64,000 bases of DNA from Pandoraea thiooxydans (GTDB taxonomy: Bacteria > Pseudomonadota > Gammaproteobacteria > Burkholderiales > Burkholderiaceae), in contig NZ_CP014839.1 in the NCBI RefSeq assembly GCF_001931675.1, positions 1,550,001 through 1,614,000 of the forward strand. The letters are read 5' to 3'. A program made the translations under genes and the position numbers. The notes beneath the pieces are model-generated. The model saw nothing but the letters and a program-made list of their open reading frames with translations. It was not told where the DNA came from and did not search any database. Positions 60,888 to 64,000 of this stretch are shown here, in pieces (position 1 is the first letter of the stretch; each line of letters starts with the position of its first letter).

Positions 60888-63209
60888 CTACGCCTCCCCG
60901 ATCAGTTCGGTCACCGCATCGAGCAGCGCCTCGTCATGGAAGCTGCCTTTGGCAAGATAATAATCCGCGCCGGCGTCGAGGCCCTGACGCCGATCCTCGT
61001 CGCGATCCTTATACGAGACGATCATCACCGGCACGTTTCTGAGCGCGGTGTCGCGCTTGATGAGGCTCACCAGCTCGATGCCATCCATGCGCGGCATGTC
61101 GATGTCGGTCACCACCAGGTCGAAATGGGCACCGCGCAGCGCATTCCATCCATCCATCCCATCGACTGCGACCGTGACCGCATAGCCGCGTTTTTCCAGC
61201 AGCTTGCGTTCGAGCTCGCGCACCGTCAGCGAATCCTCGACGATCAACACGTGCTTGCGCTGTTGCGCGGCGGCGTCCTGGGTGCGCCGTACTTTGTCGA
61301 GCTGACCGCCGCGCACCAGCTTTTCGACCGAACGCAGCAAGTCCTCGACGTCGATGATCAGCACCGCATCGCCATTTTCCATCAGTGCACCGGCGGCGAT
61401 GTCCTTGATTTTTCCCAGGCGCCGATCCAGCGGTTGGAGCACCAGCGTGCGTTCGCCCAGGAAGCGGTCGACCGCCACGCCATAGGTGCCATGCTCGTCG
61501 CCGACGACGACTACCGCGACGCCGGCCCGCGCCTGGCCCGGTGCCTGCGCGCCGAGCAACTGGTGCGCGGTGACCAGGCCCACCGGGCGGCCCTCGAACA
61601 TAAAGTGCTGCTGACCCTCGAGCATATCGATGGCGTCGCGGTCGAGCTCGAGCGTGCGGCGCACGCGCGCCAACGGAAATGCATAGGCCTCGCCGCCTAT
61701 CTGCACCAGCAGGGCGCGCATCACCGACAGCGTGAGCGGCAACTGCAGTACCACCCGCATGCCTTGCCCTGGCTCGTTGAACAGGCGCACCGCGCCGCGC
61801 AATGCCTTGGCCATTTCATGGACCGCGTCCAGACCGACGCCGCGGCCCGACAAGTCGGTGACCTGCTCGCGCAGGGTGAAGCCGGGCAGCAGCAGGAATT
61901 CCAGCAGTTCCTGGTGCGACAGGCGCGCCGCGGTGGTTTCGTCGGCCAGGCGCCGCGCGATGACGGCTGCGCGCAGACGCTCTGGATCGATCCCCGCGCC
62001 GTCGTCGCTCACGCTGATCAGCAACTTGCCGGCGCTATGGCGCGCCTCGAGCGTCAAGACGGCCTCGGCGGGCTTGCCCAGCGAGCGTCGCTCGTCGGGT
62101 GTCTCGATGCCGTGGTCGAGCGCGTTGCGCAGCAAGTGGCCCAACGGCGCGTCGAGTTGGTCCAGCACGTCGCGGTCGACCTGCGTGGACTCGCCGACGA
62201 CGACAAAGCGTACCGACTTGCCCAGCGAGCGGGCCAGGTCGCGCACGATACGCGGGTAGGCGCGCGTTGCGTCGCCAAACGGCCGCATCCGGCATTGCAG
62301 CGCTTCGTCGTACAACTGCTGCGCCAGATGCGTGCTGCGGCGATCGAACCCGTCCAACTCGTCGATACGCGCGCCGAGCAGTTGCTGCATGTGGCCCAAC
62401 GTCTGGCGCACCTCATCGAGCACCGCCAGCGCGGGCGTCTCCAGAGATTTCACCAGCGAGTCGTAGCAGTTGTCCACGGTGCGGGCGGCTTCGCGCTGTA
62501 GCCGCTTGATGCGTTGCATCGATTCTGCGAACGGCTTGAGCCAGCGCGCCTCGACCAGCGATTCGCCGGCCAGGCTCAGCAGCTTGTCGAGGTGGTCGGC
62601 CCGCACACGCAGCATTGGGTTCGAAACGCCTGGCGCGCGCGGCTCGGCAGGCTCGTGAGCGAGTTTTGCCGGCGCCGGCGCTTCTGCCTGCAACAGCGCG
62701 TGGGCGGTGCGCAGCAACGCGGCCTCGGCAGTCTCGTCGTGGGCCGGCGTTGCGGACGGCGCGACGGGTCTTGCCGGCGTCACCGACGTGCTGGGGTCGG
62801 CGCCGGCGGGTGACGGCGAGCCCGCGCCGGCCAGGCGCGTCGCGAACGCATCGATCTCGGCGCGCGTGATGGCCCGCGACGGCTCCATCTGGCCCACGCG
62901 CAGCAGCAGGTCGACGCCGGCCAGCAGTTCGTCGATATGCGCGGGCTCAAGCGTCAGCATGCCGCGCTGCGCGGCGGTGAAGCATTCCTCCATCAGGTGG
63001 GCGATTGCCACGCCATCCGACAGGCCGACGATGCGTGCGGCGCCCTTCAGGGAATGCGCGGCACGCATGCAAGCCTCGAGCGCGGCGGGATCGGATGGCG
63101 CGTGTTCGAGTGCCAGCAGGCCATCGGCCAGCGCTCGCGCCTGGGTCTGCGCTTCCTCGTGAAACAGCGCCAGCAATGAACCGCGGCTGAGATCGTCGTC
63201 GGTGCTCAT
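60888..63209 (-). CDS. wspE: WspE-type hybrid CheA kinase / response regulator
   Basis: This 773-residue protein has an HPt domain (phospho-His H52 in RAAHSLKGAARI) and a Pro/Ala-rich linker with dimerisation domain. An HATPase follows (HLLRNALDHGIE, then SDDGAGID), then a CheW-like domain and a C-terminal receiver with D702 in VVTDIDMPRMDG. It autophosphorylates on signal from WspA and passes phosphate to WspR and WspF. It overlaps the wspD stop by four bases. Confidence 0.94.
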   Translation of the reverse strand: MSTDDDLSRGSLLALFHEEAQTQARALADGLLALEHAPSDPAALEACMRAAHSLKGAARIVGLSDGVAIAHLMEECFTAAQRGMLTLEPAHIDELLAGVDLLLRVGQMEPSRAITRAEIDAFATRLAGAGSPSPAGADPSTSVTPARPVAPSATPAHDETAEAALLRTAHALLQAEAPAPAKLAHEPAEPRAPGVSNPMLRVRADHLDKLLSLAGESLVEARWLKPFAESMQRIKRLQREAARTVDNCYDSLVKSLETPALAVLDEVRQTLGHMQQLLGARIDELDGFDRRSTHLAQQLYDEALQCRMRPFGDATRAYPRIVRDLARSLGKSVRFVVVGESTQVDRDVLDQLDAPLGHLLRNALDHGIETPDERRSLGKPAEAVLTLEARHSAGKLLISVSDDGAGIDPERLRAAVIARRLADETTAARLSHQELLEFLLLPGFTLREQVTDLSGRGVGLDAVHEMAKALRGAVRLFNEPGQGMRVVLQLPLTLSVMRALLVQIGGEAYAFPLARVRRTLELDRDAIDMLEGQQHFMFEGRPVGLVTAHQLLGAQAPGQARAGVAVVVVGDEHGTYGVAVDRFLGERTLVLQPLDRRLGKIKDIAAGALMENGDAVLIIDVEDLLRSVEKLVRGGQLDKVRRTQDAAAQQRKHVLIVEDSLTVRELERKLLEKRGYAVTVAVDGMDGWNALRGAHFDLVVTDIDMPRMDGIELVSLIKRDTALRNVPVMIVSYKDRDEDRRQGLDAGADYYLAKGSFHDEALLDAVTELIGEA

Positions 63210-63910
63210 CGCAGGCTCCTGGCGAGCGTATCGAAAACGCGTCCGGGCGCGAGCAGGCCGACGGTCGTGGCGCGCCAGGCGAGCACGCCGCTGGCGTGAC
63301 TCGCCGTCGCTTGGGCCAGAGTGGCCGGCACGGGCATTGGCGCGGTGGCCGGGAAACGCATTACGCCGTCGACTTCGTCGACCGGAAACACCGCCGACTC
63401 GCCTTGGTGCGCGGCCACCAGCATGCGCGTGTAACCGGTGCGCGGCGCGCTCGCTTCGGTCCGCCCGTTGGCCGTGCGCTCAATCTGCAACAGATTGGCC
63501 AGCGAGGCGGCCACCGTCAACGTGCCGCGAATATTGACCACGCCCAGCACCGCGCCGTTGCGGCGGTGCGGCAGCGAATGAATCGGGCGCACGTCGTCGA
63601 TATGGCGCAGCGCCTCGGTGGGCAGTGCGAGCCATTCGTCGGCCACGCGAAACACCAGCGCCGAGTGCGTACCACTGGCCATCTCTGGCGCACCGGAGCG
63701 CGCTGTCGTGATGTCGGCAAGCGCGCTGTCGGCCATGTCGAGCGGACGGTCGAGCAGGGCGGCGGCATTTTGTTCGAACACCGGGCAATTCAGGCAGCGC
63801 ATGTGCTCGGCCAGCTTCGGGCAGGAGCCGTCGCCGCGCGTGCCGATGCGGTTCCAGCAATCATCGATGCGCAGCGGTACTGCGACGGATTCAGTGACGG
63901 GTCGAACCAT
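63206..63910 (-). CDS. wspD: WspD-type CheW coupling protein
   Basis: This 234-residue CheW-like protein has the coupling fold at about 75-230 (ALVFRVADEWLALPTEALRH, later LGVVNIRGTLTVAASLANLL). Its N-terminal extension holds four cysteines (DDCWNRIG, GSCPKL, MRCLNCPV). The two-CheW arrangement (WspB, WspD) of Wsp systems links WspA to WspE. The ATG overlaps the upstream wspC tail. Confidence 0.92.
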   Translation of the reverse strand: MVRPVTESVAVPLRIDDCWNRIGTRGDGSCPKLAEHMRCLNCPVFEQNAAALLDRPLDMADSALADITTARSGAPEMASGTHSALVFRVADEWLALPTEALRHIDDVRPIHSLPHRRNGAVLGVVNIRGTLTVAASLANLLQIERTANGRTEASAPRTGYTRMLVAAHQGESAVFPVDEVDGVMRFPATAPMPVPATLAQATASHASGVLAWRATTVGLLAPGRVFDTLARSLR

Positions 63911-64000
63911 GAGGCCCTCGCAGATCGGTCAAACGGGACGCCTGGGCCGGCGCTGCGGCCCGTTGGGCGCGGCGCATCAACTGGCGCGCGTTGGCGTTGT
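63891..64000 (-). CDS. wspC: WspC-type methyltransferase, C-terminal tail (partial)
   Basis: The last 35 or so residues of a frame run in from the right edge and stop at 63891-63893, 20 bases inside wspD. The sequence (NARQLMRRAQRAAAPAQASR, then a short tail) cannot by itself identify a family. The wspC call rests on gene order: wspC precedes wspD in Wsp operons. Confidence 0.5.
   Translation of the reverse strand, partial: NANARQLMRRAQRAAAPAQASRLTDLRGPHGSTRH

Noticed and set aside
60522-62501. 659-codon open frame on the plus strand
   Set aside because: Antisense to wspE and wspF; no fold-like pattern.

Overview
The window is GC-rich and densely coded, with long antisense shadow reading frames, ATGA gene overlaps and almost no intergenic DNA. 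It suggests a free-living, metabolically versatile beta-proteobacterium of the Burkholderiales (Burkholderia/Pandoraea-like). That assignment is inferred from gene content (Wsp system, CbpA/CbpM, CIO-type oxidase, many LysR regulators, aromatic Rieske oxygenase), not from a marker gene. No rRNA, tRNA, IS element, prophage or CRISPR array was seen.

Layout. 1-4.7 kb: end of a b561-type cytochrome, an AraC regulator, an NmrA-like NAD(P)-binding protein, a beta-hydroxyacid dehydrogenase and a LysR regulator. 5.0-11.5 kb: a PilZ (c-di-GMP) protein behind a sigma-54 promoter, then an oxygen/stress block: cbpA-cbpM, two universal stress proteins, an FNR-type regulator with an intact cysteine set, a receiver-only response regulator and a PAS histidine kinase. 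FNR-like boxes lie before cbpA and before the stress-protein genes. 11.7-13.5 kb: quinone oxidoreductase, NIPSNAP and DUF488 proteins. 13.5-21.7 kb: an eight-gene minus-strand operon (MaoC hydratase, MFS transporter, MmgE/PrpD, acyl-CoA dehydrogenase, CaiB CoA-transferase, GntR/UTRA regulator, CitE lyase, AraC-like regulator). It resembles itaconate/C5-dicarboxylate CoA-ester catabolism, with a perfect inverted repeat before its first gene. 21.8-27.4 kb: small cation transporter, PAP2 phosphatase plus histidine kinase, secreted hypothetical, methyltransferase, a (KPAA)8 DNA-binding-like protein, and AlkB.

27.5-35.2 kb: a LysR regulator, a PDR/VanB-type reductase and a Rieske oxygenase (an O-demethylase-like pair), an AtoE-type transporter, glutathione-dependent formaldehyde dehydrogenase, a frameshifted S-formylglutathione hydrolase and a GST. 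This reads as an uptake, oxygenation/demethylation and formaldehyde-disposal module. 35.2-41.9 kb: a methionine aminopeptidase coupled to a ParD-like protein with an operator-like inverted repeat, a lone ABC ATPase, HAD phosphatase, serine hydrolase, NQO-type reductase divergent from LysR, and an aldo/keto reductase. 41.9-46.9 kb: EmrAB-NodT efflux operon divergent from its TetR regulator, with three related operator-like palindromes. 47-52.4 kb: methyltransferase, bd-type (CIO-like) oxidase with a 57-residue DUF2474-like subunit, and a HipBA pair behind a 14-bp-arm inverted repeat.

52.7-64 kb is a c-di-GMP region. It holds a membrane GGDEF-EAL protein and a soluble PAS-GGDEF protein, convergent with wspR-wspF-wspE-wspD and the tail of wspC. 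With the PilZ receptor near 5 kb, the window has c-di-GMP synthesis, breakdown, surface sensing and reception. Stretches over 300 bases without a confident gene are 4679-5071 (sigma-54 promoter), 22454-22784 (CTAAG repeats, nothing else firm) and 50383-50815 (FNR-like box, AT-rich hip control region).
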